A stretch of 64,000 nucleotides of DNA, from assembly GCF_046614675.1 (NCBI RefSeq), contig NZ_JBKKJT010000002.1, forward strand, positions 372,001 through 436,000. Direction: 5' to 3'. The notes beneath the pieces are model-generated. The model saw only the letters and a list, made by a program, of their open reading frames with translations, was not told where the DNA came from and made no database searches. The translations under genes were made by a program, and so were the position numbers. Positions 25,006 through 34,138 of the stretch are shown here, piece after piece (position 1 is the first letter of the stretch; every line of letters starts with the position of its first letter). The stretch is from Chryseobacterium cupriresistens. GTDB taxonomy: Bacteria; Bacteroidota; Bacteroidia; Flavobacteriales; Weeksellaceae.

Positions 25006-25806
25006 ATGACAGAAAAACGAAAAGGAGCCCGCTCCATCAAAGATATTCCAGCGGATATTCTGGATCAGCTGAACAGAGGAGAAATTGAAACCGCCAATCT
25101 TACGGAATGGCTGGCTGTAGATCAAAGATTGCTGTTGGAAAATCTGCTTTTACAGAATAATCGTAAGGAATATTTGACACCCGTTTTAGAAAATGTAAAC
25201 CAGCTGAAAAAGCAAACTGTCAATACCATTAATGAAACAATAGGAATTGGATTACTTAATCTGGCTGTGAAAAATAAGGATAACGAATTTCTTTTGAAAT
25301 TATCAGTTCATCCCGCAGATCTGGTACGTTGCTGGGCAGCTTATACGATTGGAAGAAATAACGGTTTACAACTTAAGGAAAAATTAAACAAAATTCAGCC
25401 ATTTGCTTCTGACTCTCATTTTGGAGTGAGGGAAATCTGCTGGATGACGGTGCGTCCGGATATCGCCAGAAACCTTGAGGAAAGCTTATCTCTTTTATCA
25501 GAATGGACGATGCATGACGATGAAAATGTAAGACGTTTTGCCAGCGAATCCACAAGGCCAAGAGGTGTGTGGTGTGAACATATTGATGCTTTAAAACAAA
25601 ATCCGGGACTTGGACTGGAAATTCTGGAACCTTTACGATCAGATTCATCCCGATATGTACAGGACAGTGTCGGCAACTGGCTGAATGATGCCAGTAAATC
25701 ACAACCCGAATTTGTAGTGGAAATCTGTGACGAATGGCTTCGGGAAAGTCCGACAAAAGAAACGCAGTATATTGTAAAGAAAGCGTTACGGACCATCAGA
25801 AAGTGA
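25006..25806 (+). CDS. AlkC-like DNA alkylation repair protein (HEAT repeats)
   Basis: The 266-residue all-helical HEAT-repeat protein matches AlkC/AlkD-type glycosylases: VRCWAAYTIGR, HFGVREICWMTVRPDI, ENVRRFASESTRPRGVWC and LEPLRSDSSRYVQDSVGNWL, with a C-terminal CDEWLRESPTKETQYIVKKA. These enzymes excise N3- and N7-alkylpurines. The RRFASESTRPR and SRYVQDSVGNWLND segments are the strongest family signatures. The gene is divergent from HxlR and lies at the edge of the DnaA-box region. Two more putative repair genes follow on the other side. Confidence 0.75.
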   Translation: MTEKRKGARSIKDIPADILDQLNRGEIETANLTEWLAVDQRLLLENLLLQNNRKEYLTPVLENVNQLKKQTVNTINETIGIGLLNLAVKNKDNEFLLKLSVHPADLVRCWAAYTIGRNNGLQLKEKLNKIQPFASDSHFGVREICWMTVRPDIARNLEESLSLLSEWTMHDDENVRRFASESTRPRGVWCEHIDALKQNPGLGLEILEPLRSDSSRYVQDSVGNWLNDASKSQPEFVVEICDEWLRESPTKETQYIVKKALRTIRK

Positions 25807-25809
25807 GAG

Positions 25810-26114
25810 TTATCCACAAACTAGGAATGTTGATATGGTTTTTGAATCTTTAGATTGCAGATTTACATGGGTTTATAATATATTTTATATTCCTTTACTT
25901 TCTGGAACTGGCTTTATTTACTCTATTTTTATAAAAAAATTGATGTTGAATTATTTTCAATGTTAACGGTATGTTAACTCAAAAAAGTTATCCACAATAT
26001 GAGTTTTCCATTAATGCGGATTTTATCTCCCATAAAATGAACAGGTTATAAAATATGGATCAAAAAATAATTTGAAACCGCAGTTTTTATCGTCGAAATA
26101 AAAAGTTATCCACA
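25810..26114. other. Candidate replication origin (three DnaA boxes, AT-rich)
   Basis: Three identical TTATCCACA boxes in the same orientation lie at 25810-25818, 25988-25996 and 26106-26114, each preceded by AGT or AAGT. The first 170 bp between boxes is very AT-rich (for example 25870-25965), like a DNA unwinding element, and includes GTTAAC sites at 25962 and 25974. The 322-bp gap has no gene. A fragment of repeat A (GATTTTATCTCCCATAAAAT) lies at about 26019-26038. TTATCCACA is the consensus DnaA box. No dnaA is in the window, but in Bacteroidota the origin is often not next to dnaA. Confidence 0.5.
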
Positions 26115-26128
26115 ATATGGAATTCCGG

Positions 26129-26887
26129 CTACCATTTTTCAGTCAGATATTTCCAGTATCTTTTGGGAACATGCTGAATATGGAGTTTCATATTTTTCCT
26201 TTCTACAATATTGGTTTTTGTGAAATATCGCTGCCAGAGTATCTGATAATTATTTTCTTCATCATGAAATTTCTGCTGATAATTATGGAGAATAATTTTT
26301 TCATCAGGATAGAAAAACTCACAATCGTTCAGATCATACAGAAGTCCGTAGTTTCTCCGGAGATCGTAGATCATCCATTTCTGATCCTGGTATCGGTCGT
26401 GAAAATGTTTTCTGATTAAAGGAAGAACATTGAAATCGGGATCTATTTTAGAGAAAAAAACACCATCCCGCATTTTTTCAAACCGTACAAAAGCCGTCAT
26501 TCTGTGTCTTTCGCGGTTAACTGATTTACAGATTTTTGAAATTTTTAAAACATCATTATCGGCAAAATTTTCAAGAATATTATTTTCGGGATTTTTCACT
26601 GACTGCCTTACTGCGGATAAGATGAGGTTTTCCAGATCCGGATCTTCAGATAAAAAAACTTTTAAAAGTTGATATATACCCTGTTTTCCAATATTCTGCT
26701 CCAATTTGTTGAGAACCCGCTCAGACTTTTCTGTCTGAGTAATAACTTCATGAATTTCTGCAAAAATATTTTCTTGATGAAACCTTTCCCTGCTTGTGAT
26801 TTCCACATCTTTATAACGGTATTCGAAAACTTCAAATATGGCTGTGAAAAGACCGTCAAAACTTCCATCATAGAGTAGGGTTGTCAT
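26129..26887 (-). CDS. TIGR03915-family putative DNA repair protein (DUF4130)
   Basis: The 252-residue protein starts LLYDGSFDGLFTAIFEVFEY, the hallmark of the family, and includes AVRQSVKNPENNILENFADNDVLKI and VNRERHRMTAFVRFEKMRDGVFFSKIDPDFNVLPLIRKHF. DUF4130 is found alone or fused to uracil-DNA glycosylase domains and almost always sits beside a TIGR03916 radical SAM gene, as here. A role in DNA repair is assumed from this association; no reaction is known. It ends 14 bp from the third DnaA box. Confidence 0.88.
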   Translation of the reverse strand: MTTLLYDGSFDGLFTAIFEVFEYRYKDVEITSRERFHQENIFAEIHEVITQTEKSERVLNKLEQNIGKQGIYQLLKVFLSEDPDLENLILSAVRQSVKNPENNILENFADNDVLKISKICKSVNRERHRMTAFVRFEKMRDGVFFSKIDPDFNVLPLIRKHFHDRYQDQKWMIYDLRRNYGLLYDLNDCEFFYPDEKIILHNYQQKFHDEENNYQILWQRYFTKTNIVERKNMKLHIQHVPKRYWKYLTEKW

Positions 26888-26913
26888 GTGTTGAATTAAA
26901 ATTTGTGTGTGCT

Positions 26914-26977
26914 TGTCATTCTGAACGAAATAAAATGAAGTGAAGAATCTAGAGATTCTTCCTTCGTCAGAATGACA
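26914..26977. repeat. REP-like repeat D
   Basis: TGTCATTCTGA (26914-26924) and TCAGAATGACA (26967-26977) are terminal inverted repeats around GTGAAGAATCTAGAGATTCTTC. The GTCATTCTGA...GAAGAATCT form is a common dispersed palindrome in Bacteroidota genomes. Only one copy is in this window. Confidence 0.75.
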
Positions 26978-27038
26978 GTCGTGTTGTATTATAAATTAGT
27001 GTCCATTTGTGAAAATATGGTGTCATTTGTGTTTAAAA

Positions 27039-28298
27039 TCAAAACAAAGTCAGCTGTTGCGAAAACTGGTTATGAAATTTGGATGAGCTTCCGCCTATGA
27101 GCAGCTTTCTGAAGTTTTTATCCGTTAAGTATTTCAGGTAGGCATTCCCAGCATTAAAATCGATGAAATATTTTGCCCGGTTAACAGCTGCTCCGAGTTT
27201 TTTCAAATGATCCATCGTTAAAATCTGAAAACGTCTTGCACTCACAATTTTCTGAGCTGTTTTCACTCCGATTCCGGGAATTCTTAAAATCGTCCGGTAT
27301 TCGGCAGTCTGGAGATTCACCGGGAACTGATCCAGATTCCGTAATGCCCAGCTTAATTTCGGATCCATTTCCAGGTCAAGAAAAGGAACATTCGGATCTA
27401 AAATTTCTTCCGCTTTAAAACCATAAAATCTCATCAGCCAGTCCGACTGATACAGTCGGTTTTCCCTAAGCATAGGGACTTCTGTGGTTAAAGAGGGCAG
27501 TCTTTGATCTTCCAGAACCGGAACATACCCGGAATAATAAACTCTTTTCAGATTAAAGTTTTTATAAAAATGATCGGCCACTTTGATGATCTGTAAATCG
27601 TTTTCATTGGTTGCCCCCACAATCATTTGTGTAGACTGTCCGGCCGGAGCAAACTTCGGAACCTTCTTAAGGATTTTCTTTTCATCTTTATATTGAATGA
27701 TACCTTTTTGAATATACCGCATCGGGCTGATCATATCCTGTCTGTTTTTTTCAGGAGCCAGCAGTTTTAATCCGCTTTCCGTAGGAATTTCAATATTGAC
27801 GGATAAACGGTCTGCATACAACGCAGCTTCCTGCATCAGATCATCACTTGCTCCCGGAATAGATTTCAAATGAATGTAACCGTTAAAATTTTCTTCCAGG
27901 CGCAGCTTTTTGGCCACTCTTACCAGTCTTTCCATTGTGGTATCAGCATTTTTAAAAATTCCTGAGCTTAGAAACAAACCTTCAATATAATTCCTGCGGT
28001 AAAAATTGATGGTAAGATCTACCACTTCTTCTACCGTAAAAGCAGCTCTTTTGATATCATTGGAACTTCTGGAAACGCAGTAAGCACAATCATAAATGCA
28101 ATGGTTGGTCAACAGAACTTTAAGCAGGGAAACACATCTTCCGTCTTCTGTATAGGTATGACAGATCCCGCTTGCAGAACTATCTCCCAATGCTCCTTTT
28201 TTATTTTTTCTTGTACCTCCGCTTGATGAACAGGAAACATCATATTTCGCTGCATCTGCAAGGATTTCAAGCTTTTCTTTAAGACGGTCAAAATTCAT
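27039..28298 (-). CDS. TIGR03916-family radical SAM putative DNA-modification/repair protein
   Basis: From ATG 28298 the protein has 419 residues. The radical-SAM cluster motif is CIYDCAYCVSR, downstream of a Ser/Gly/Thr-rich segment (CSSSGGTRKNKKGALGDSSA). The C-terminal part has a helix-hairpin-helix (RTILRIPGIGVKTAQKIVSARR), which suggests DNA binding. It pairs with the DUF4130 gene downstream (151 bp), matching the known conserved pair. The upstream start at 28364 adds 22 untypical residues and is rejected. The reaction is unknown. Confidence 0.9.
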   Translation of the reverse strand: MNFDRLKEKLEILADAAKYDVSCSSSGGTRKNKKGALGDSSASGICHTYTEDGRCVSLLKVLLTNHCIYDCAYCVSRSSNDIKRAAFTVEEVVDLTINFYRRNYIEGLFLSSGIFKNADTTMERLVRVAKKLRLEENFNGYIHLKSIPGASDDLMQEAALYADRLSVNIEIPTESGLKLLAPEKNRQDMISPMRYIQKGIIQYKDEKKILKKVPKFAPAGQSTQMIVGATNENDLQIIKVADHFYKNFNLKRVYYSGYVPVLEDQRLPSLTTEVPMLRENRLYQSDWLMRFYGFKAEEILDPNVPFLDLEMDPKLSWALRNLDQFPVNLQTAEYRTILRIPGIGVKTAQKIVSARRFQILTMDHLKKLGAAVNRAKYFIDFNAGNAYLKYLTDKNFRKLLIGGSSSKFHNQFSQQLTLF

Positions 28299-28454
28299 GT
28301 TTAAAATGATTTGATATGTTTTGTATCTGAATTGTAATTTAATATTGTTCAAATTTAGTTCCAAAATTGATAAAAGTCAACCTTTTTTCATAGAAGTTAT
28401 CAACAAAAAAGAGTCTCAAAATCATTATATTTACGGCTCATTAAAGTTTATATC

Positions 28455-29783
28455 ATGAATCATAAACCAATCGAAGGTTTTTCCAAGCTTCCAAAGCAGG
28501 GGAAAATCGAATGGCTCGTAAACGAATATCTTGAAGGAAACCAGGAATATCAAAATATATTAAAACAATACTGGAATGATGATGCAGATCTTCAGAAGCT
28601 TCACGAAGAGTTTTCTGAAAATACCATCTCTAATTTTTATATGCCGTACGGAATTGCTCCGAACTTTTTAATCGATGGAAAACTGTTGGCGCTTCCAATG
28701 GCTGTTGAAGAAAGTTCAGTAGTTGCTGCCGCTTCCAAAGCTGCCAAATTCTGGATCGATAAAGGAGGTTTTAAAACAACGATTATCAATACTGAAAAAC
28801 TGGGGCATACCCACTTTATTTTTAATGTAGAACCTCACAAATTATTACATTTCTTTAATTTCAGTTTAAAGAAAAAATTATTTGAAGCTACAGAAGATAT
28901 CACCGCGAATATGAGAAAACGTGGCGGAGGTATTTTAAACATCAGCCTGGTGGATAAAACAGCAGAAATGCCGAATTATTACCAGTTGAAAGCAAGCTTT
29001 GATACCGTAGATTCAATGGGAGCGAATTTTATCAACTCATGTCTTGAGCAGTTCGGAAAGACTTTGAGACAGGAAGTTGCTACCAGCGAAGATTTTACTC
29101 AGGAAGAAAAGAATTCACTACAGATTGTGATGAATATTCTTTCCAACTTTACCCCTGACTGTATTGTGAGAGCTGAGGTTTCGTGTAAAATGGAAGATTT
29201 AAAAGATGACAGTGGAATTTCTCCTGAAGAATTTGCTTCTAAATTCAAACAGGCCGTTACCATTGCAGAAATAGAACCTTACCGTGCGACTACTCATAAT
29301 AAAGGAGTAATGAATGGAGTAGATGCCGTTGTAATCGCTACCGGAAATGATTTCAGAGCTACGGAAGCCTGTGCACATGCCTATGCAGCAAGAGATGGCC
29401 AATACAGATCTTTAACACACTGTACAACAGATAACGGAATCTTCAGATTCTGGATTGATCTTCCTATTTCTGTTGGAGTTGTGGGAGGACTTACCAATCT
29501 TCACCCTTTGGTAAAATTCTCACTGGCACTTCTTGGGAAACCTTCCGCACAAGAGCTGATGAGCATCATGGCAGTTTCAGGACTTGCACAAAACTTTGGG
29601 GCTTTACGCTCTCTGGTGACCACAGGAATCCAGAAAGGACATATGAAGATGCACTTATTGAATATTCTGAACCAATTGGGCGCTACTGAAGAAGAAAAAC
29701 AGCACTTTGTAACGTATTTTAAAGATAAGACGGTGAGCCACCATGAGGTGATCAATGAATTTAACAGAATGAGAGGAAACTAA
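28455..29783 (+). CDS. mvaA: Hydroxymethylglutaryl-CoA reductase, class II (mevalonate pathway)
   Basis: The 442-residue protein has the HMG-CoA reductase signatures PYGIAPNFLIDGKLLALPMAVEES, NKGVMNGVDAVVIATGNDFRA and the C-terminal catalytic His region (GHMKMHLLNIL). It matches class II (bacterial) enzymes, known for mevalonate degradation in pseudomonads but used in isoprenoid synthesis by flavobacteria. It leads an operon: a 55-aa membrane protein overlaps its stop (TAATG), followed by three more genes with 0-3 nt gaps. Confidence 0.92.
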   Translation: MNHKPIEGFSKLPKQGKIEWLVNEYLEGNQEYQNILKQYWNDDADLQKLHEEFSENTISNFYMPYGIAPNFLIDGKLLALPMAVEESSVVAAASKAAKFWIDKGGFKTTIINTEKLGHTHFIFNVEPHKLLHFFNFSLKKKLFEATEDITANMRKRGGGILNISLVDKTAEMPNYYQLKASFDTVDSMGANFINSCLEQFGKTLRQEVATSEDFTQEEKNSLQIVMNILSNFTPDCIVRAEVSCKMEDLKDDSGISPEEFASKFKQAVTIAEIEPYRATTHNKGVMNGVDAVVIATGNDFRATEACAHAYAARDGQYRSLTHCTTDNGIFRFWIDLPISVGVVGGLTNLHPLVKFSLALLGKPSAQELMSIMAVSGLAQNFGALRSLVTTGIQKGHMKMHLLNILNQLGATEEEKQHFVTYFKDKTVSHHEVINEFNRMRGN

Positions 29784-29950
29784 TGCTACAGATCATTTTG
29801 CCTATCGTATTCCTTCTTTTTGGATTCTTTCTGAAGAAAACAAACAATGAAGGTTTCAGAAGTTCCAAAAAATTCGCCAATATGTTTATCATACTGGGGA
29901 TTTCTACACTGGTTGCTAAGTTCATTTTAATGTACTTAAAATCAAAATAG
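29783..29950 (+). CDS. 55-aa small membrane protein
   Basis: The ATG overlaps the mvaA stop (TAATG) and the stop overlaps the next GTG start (TAGTG). It encodes 55 residues with two hydrophobic helices (LQIILPIVFLLFGFFL and FANMFIILGISTLVAKFILM) separated by a basic loop. Translational coupling on both sides makes it a real gene, although it is too short for most gene finders. Function unknown. Confidence 0.75.
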   Translation: MLQIILPIVFLLFGFFLKKTNNEGFRSSKKFANMFIILGISTLVAKFILMYLKSK

Positions 29951-31038
29951 TGAAAAAGGGTATTGTATTTTTCTTACTGATTTCCGGGTTAAGTTTTTCA
30001 CAGCAGCAAAAAGTGAAAATCACTAATCTGCAGCCTAAAACTGAAGATACCGTTTTTCCGGTTGTTTCTTATCCTGAAAATCCGCGGGTCGAAAATAAAA
30101 TCAATACATTTCTGCAGGTAGATCAGCTGGAATATGTTCCCGGATCTGGCGGAAACCCTTTTAAACTGGCTTCTACAGCAACCAATTCCTATTCCAACTA
30201 TCTTTATTTTTATAGTTGGGATAAAATTGAAACTCCTGAAAATATCCTGAGCATTGCCATAGACGGCGAAGCTTCAGGTGCTTATCCAGAAGGGTTTTTA
30301 ATCTGGAAAAATTTTGATCTGAGAACAGGAAATTTTATCAATGCTGAAGATTTATTTCAACCCAATTCAGTTAAAATGGTTGAAAGTATCATTCAGAAAA
30401 GAGTAAAGAAAAGAATTGCCGACTTTCTGGTCAAGCTGAAAGCAGAAAAAAATCCATCTGAGGAAACTGAAGATCAGATCGCTATGTATGAGGACTGTTT
30501 TACAGAACATACTTTAGAAGACATCAGATATTTTTTCGGAAAAGATAAACTGACTTTTGTTGCCGGAAGATGCTCCAACCATGCTATGAGAGCTCTGGAT
30601 GACCTCGACAGTCACGAAATAAAGTTTTCCTACAAAGAACTGGAAAAATATTGGAGTCCTTATGCAAGAAATTTAATTTCCGGTTCTGAAAAAATAGGTG
30701 CCACCAGTTTTAGAAATAAGTTGTACAAAGGAAAAATAGATGGCAAATATCCTGTCACTGTTTTTATCAGCCGCTTATATAAAGGAGAAAGTGAAAATGA
30801 TACAAGTTCCTTTACTGCATTGTATTGGTATGATAAAAATAAAAAACTGATCCCATGGGACGGTAAAATGAAAGGAAATCATATTTCCATTACTGAGAAT
30901 GATCATTATGATGAAGCTGTCGGCAAATGGATTCCAAGAGCTTTTGTGGAAGCAGATATGAATGGAAATACAATTTCAGGAACCTGGCAGGATGATAAAA
31001 CAAAAAAATATTTAACCTTAGAATTAGAAGAGTTATAA
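29950..31038 (+). CDS. Secreted protein of unknown function
   Basis: This 362-residue protein starts at GTG 29950 within the TAGTG overlap. A signal peptide (KKGIVFFLLISGLSFSQ) is followed by a soluble region: SYPENPRVENKINTFLQVDQLEY near the start resembles the DUF3298/DUF4163 arrangement, then NFDLRTGNFINAEDLF. The C-terminal part (YKGKIDGKYPVTVFISRLYKG, GNTISGTWQDDKTKKYLTLEL) looks like a small beta domain. Probably periplasmic or outer-membrane facing. It is in the mvaA operon, 1 nt before the DUF423 gene. Confidence 0.75.
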   Translation: MKKGIVFFLLISGLSFSQQQKVKITNLQPKTEDTVFPVVSYPENPRVENKINTFLQVDQLEYVPGSGGNPFKLASTATNSYSNYLYFYSWDKIETPENILSIAIDGEASGAYPEGFLIWKNFDLRTGNFINAEDLFQPNSVKMVESIIQKRVKKRIADFLVKLKAEKNPSEETEDQIAMYEDCFTEHTLEDIRYFFGKDKLTFVAGRCSNHAMRALDDLDSHEIKFSYKELEKYWSPYARNLISGSEKIGATSFRNKLYKGKIDGKYPVTVFISRLYKGESENDTSSFTALYWYDKNKKLIPWDGKMKGNHISITENDHYDEAVGKWIPRAFVEADMNGNTISGTWQDDKTKKYLTLELEEL

Positions 31039-31039
31039 A

Positions 31040-31426
31040 ATGAAAACAATCACATTAATTTTTGGAGCAGTTTACGGAATGGTGTCTGTAATCCTGGGTG
31101 CTTTCGGAGCACACGCTTTAAAGAAAATATTAGCTGTGGAAAGACTGGAAAGTTTTGAAACAGGAGTAAGATACCAGATGTATGCAGCTTTTTTCCTGCT
31201 GATCATCGGGTATATCTTAAAATTTGAAACTTCTGCTGAAAAATGGACTTCCATTTTAATGATTGCAGGAACATTTTTATTCTCTGTAAGCATCTATTTC
31301 TTAAGCATGCAGGATTATTGGGGAATGAATCTTAAATTCTTAGGCCCTATCACTCCGCTTGGAGGTCTGATGATGATCTTGAGCTGGGGAATGCTTATTT
31401 TTTATTTTGCTAAAAACAGAATTTAG
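31040..31426 (+). CDS. DUF423 membrane protein (UPF0382, YgdD-like)
   Basis: The 128-residue protein has four predicted membrane segments and family motifs GAFGAHALKKIL near the start, FETGVRYQMYAAFFLLIIGYIL, and ITPLGGLMMILSWGML at the end. UPF0382 proteins are small inner-membrane proteins of unknown function. It starts 1 nt after the preceding stop and ends 3 nt before the ClC gene, so it is clearly in the operon. Confidence 0.9.
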   Translation: MKTITLIFGAVYGMVSVILGAFGAHALKKILAVERLESFETGVRYQMYAAFFLLIIGYILKFETSAEKWTSILMIAGTFLFSVSIYFLSMQDYWGMNLKFLGPITPLGGLMMILSWGMLIFYFAKNRI

Positions 31427-31429
31427 CGA

Positions 31430-32707
31430 ATGAAAATTAATAGAAGAAGACGATTAATACGAACATTCAATCTGTTAGATCAACCTATCAGATTCAATCC
31501 GTTTGTATTCAGCCGTACTTTTTTTATGTGGGCTGTTACAGGCCTGGTAGGCGGTGTCATTGCCGGCGGATATTGGATTGTATTGGAATATTTTACAGAA
31601 TTTTTAGCGGAATTTCAAGGTTGGGAAGTTATTCCAACCATGGCAATCTGTGGATTGCTTGCAGGTCTGGTGATTCACTTTATAGGCGATCCCGGAGAAA
31701 TTCATCTGATTGTTAATAATATCAGATTCAATAAAGGAAAACTGGATCCGAAAAATAATCCATCCATGATTCTTTCTTCTCTTTTTTGTGTAGCATCGGG
31801 AGGAAGTTTGGGACCGGAAGCTCCCTTGGTACAGGTCACCGGATCTACAGGAACCTGGTTGGGGAAAATTTTCAGACTGAAAGGTGAGGAGCTGAGGTCA
31901 TTAAGTATTGCCGGGATGGCGTCCGGTTTTACGGCTTTGTTTGGTGCACCGCTTGGAGGAAGCCTTTTCTCTCTGGAAATTCTGCATCACAAACATGCGG
32001 TAGAATATTATAAAGCCATTATTCCTGCGTTAGTAGCAAGCTGTTTCAGTTACTTAATGTTTGCTTTGATTATCCATTTGGGAATTGGGGCAACATGGGA
32101 TCTGAAAGCATATCATTACACAGGTGTATATGATTTTCTGTATGCTGTTTTGTTCGGAATTGTGGGTACCTTATTCGGATGGATCTTCATTTTTGTAGTT
32201 AAATTTTTCAAAAAAGTTTTTGAGTACAGAAAATTCCCGATTTACATTAAAACATTAGCAGGAGGAATTATTTTAGGAATCATTGCTTATAATTTTCCCA
32301 TCACAAGATATTTTGGACACAATGAGATCAATCAACTGATCAGTGGAAACTTCGGACTGAATTTTTTAATCCTGGTTCTGGTTTTTAAAATACTGGCTAT
32401 TGCCATTACAGTAACTTCCGGATGGAGAGGCGGTTTTATCATTCCTTTGTTCTTTGTAGGAACAACATTGGGATTAATTATTCACAATTTATTTCCCACG
32501 GTAGATACCACACTGTCGATTGTAAGTTGCATGGCTGCCATTAATGCATGTGTGACTAGAACACCCATGAGTACAACAATTATCCTGGGAACCTTAACCG
32601 GATTTACTTATTTCGTGCCGATATTGTTTGCCAGTCTTACAGGATATTTTCTGGCTCCGAAAATTCCGTTTATAGGGTCTCAGTCTGAGAAATTAGCGGA
32701 AGAATAA
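31430..32707 (+). CDS. ClC-family chloride channel or transporter
   Basis: The 425-residue protein has about 10-12 membrane segments and the ClC selectivity motifs: GGSLGPEAPLVQ (GxGPE with the gating Glu), FTALFGAPLGGSLFSLEI, and GGFIIPLFFVG (GxFxP). No CBS domains follow, so it is the short bacterial form. It moves Cl- or a related anion across the inner membrane, as a channel or a Cl-/H+ antiporter. It is the last gene of the mvaA operon. Confidence 0.92.
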   Translation: MKINRRRRLIRTFNLLDQPIRFNPFVFSRTFFMWAVTGLVGGVIAGGYWIVLEYFTEFLAEFQGWEVIPTMAICGLLAGLVIHFIGDPGEIHLIVNNIRFNKGKLDPKNNPSMILSSLFCVASGGSLGPEAPLVQVTGSTGTWLGKIFRLKGEELRSLSIAGMASGFTALFGAPLGGSLFSLEILHHKHAVEYYKAIIPALVASCFSYLMFALIIHLGIGATWDLKAYHYTGVYDFLYAVLFGIVGTLFGWIFIFVVKFFKKVFEYRKFPIYIKTLAGGIILGIIAYNFPITRYFGHNEINQLISGNFGLNFLILVLVFKILAIAITVTSGWRGGFIIPLFFVGTTLGLIIHNLFPTVDTTLSIVSCMAAINACVTRTPMSTTIILGTLTGFTYFVPILFASLTGYFLAPKIPFIGSQSEKLAEE

Positions 32708-32838
32708 GGGAAAATCGAGTGATATGTTAAAAATCAAGTCTGCCGGTCTTTAAATTTTAAGTCAATAAACTTGAACTTCCGTGTCTTTTTAGTAAATTTG
32801 TCAACCTTTAAATTTTTAAATAAAATAATAAAAATAAT

Positions 32839-34029
32839 ATGAATCTTCACGAGTATCAATCAAAAGAGATTTTATCAAAGTACGGAGTGGCTATCCAACG
32901 TGGTTTCGTTGCAAACAACGTAGAAGAAGCTGTAGCTGCTGCAGAAAAACTAACTGCTGAAACTGGCGCTCAAGGGTGGGTAGTAAAAGCTCAGATCCAC
33001 GCAGGTGGTCGTGGTAAAGGTGGTGGTGTAAAGTTCTCTCCAAACATGGATAAACTTAAAGAAAACGCTCAGAACATCATCGGAATGCAGCTGGTAACTC
33101 CACAAACTTCTGCTGAAGGTAAAAAAGTAAATTCTGTTTTGATTGCAGAGGATGTATATTATCCAGGTGAAACAGAAACTAAAGAATTTTATGTTTCTAT
33201 TCTTTTAGACAGAGCTGAAGGAAAAAATACAATCGTATATTCTACTGAAGGGGGTATGGATATTGAGCACGTTGCTGAAGTAACTCCTCACTTGATCCAC
33301 AAAGAAATCATTGATCCTGCTTTAGGTCTTCAAGGGTTCCAGGCTAGAAAAATTGCTTTCAACTTAGGTCTTGAAGGAAATGCTTTCAAAGAATTCGTAA
33401 AATTCATCGGTTCACTTTACAATGCTTACACAGGTATTGATGCATCTCTTTTCGAAATCAACCCGGTGTTGAAAACTTCTGATAACAAAATTATCGCTGT
33501 AGATGCTAAAGTAACTTTAGATGACAACTCATTATTCCGTCACAAAGACTTAGCAGAACTTAGAGATACAAGAGAAGAAGATCCAATGGATGTAGAAGCT
33601 GGTGAAGCTGGTCTTAACTTCGTAAAACTGGATGGTAACGTTGCTTGTATGGTAAACGGAGCTGGTCTTGCAATGGCAACTATGGATATCATCAAATTAT
33701 CTGGTGGTAACCCTGCAAACTTCCTTGACGTAGGTGGTACTGCAGATGCTCAGAGAGTACAGACTGCTTTCGGAATCATCTTAAGAGATCCAAACGTAAA
33801 AGCTATTTTGATCAACATCTTCGGAGGTATCGTAAGATGTGACAGAGTTGCTCAGGGTGTTGTAGATGCTTACAAAGCTATGGGTAGCCTTCCTGTTCCA
33901 TTGATCGTAAGATTACAGGGAACTAACGCTGTAGAAGCTAAAAAATTAATTGACGAGTCTGGTCTTCCGGTACACTCTGCAATTACTTTAGAAGAAGCTG
34001 CAAACAAAGTAAAAGAAGTTTTAGCATAA
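32839..34029 (+). CDS. sucC: Succinyl-CoA synthetase beta subunit
   Basis: The 396-residue protein starts MNLHEYQSKEILSKYGV, contains the ATP-grasp segment VVKAQIHAGGRGKGGGVKFS, and ends with the CoA-ligase domain (GGTADAQRVQTAF, INIFGGIVRCDRVAQGVVDA). It makes succinate plus ATP or GTP from succinyl-CoA in the TCA cycle with SucD, which is not adjacent here. Codon choice is strongly biased, as expected of a highly expressed gene. A strong terminator follows. Confidence 0.97.
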   Translation: MNLHEYQSKEILSKYGVAIQRGFVANNVEEAVAAAEKLTAETGAQGWVVKAQIHAGGRGKGGGVKFSPNMDKLKENAQNIIGMQLVTPQTSAEGKKVNSVLIAEDVYYPGETETKEFYVSILLDRAEGKNTIVYSTEGGMDIEHVAEVTPHLIHKEIIDPALGLQGFQARKIAFNLGLEGNAFKEFVKFIGSLYNAYTGIDASLFEINPVLKTSDNKIIAVDAKVTLDDNSLFRHKDLAELRDTREEDPMDVEAGEAGLNFVKLDGNVACMVNGAGLAMATMDIIKLSGGNPANFLDVGGTADAQRVQTAFGIILRDPNVKAILINIFGGIVRCDRVAQGVVDAYKAMGSLPVPLIVRLQGTNAVEAKKLIDESGLPVHSAITLEEAANKVKEVLA

Positions 34030-34052
34030 GCTGAAATTTTTAAATAAAATAG

Positions 34053-34084
34053 AAAACCGTTCCAATTTTGGAACGGTTTTTTTG
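34053..34084 (+). terminator. Terminator of sucC
   Basis: AAAACCGTTCC (34053-34063) and GGAACGGTTTT (34070-34080) form a perfect 11-bp stem with loop AATTTT and a T-run. Confidence 0.9.
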
Positions 34085-34138
34085 TTGGAACGTGAAGGGC
34101 ACAGTTTTGTAATAACTTCAGCGGAAATGTACTACTGT

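Noticed and set aside
28390..28398. TTATCAACA near 28.39 kb as a fourth DnaA box
   Set aside because: One mismatch to consensus and more than 2 kb from the cluster; not counted.
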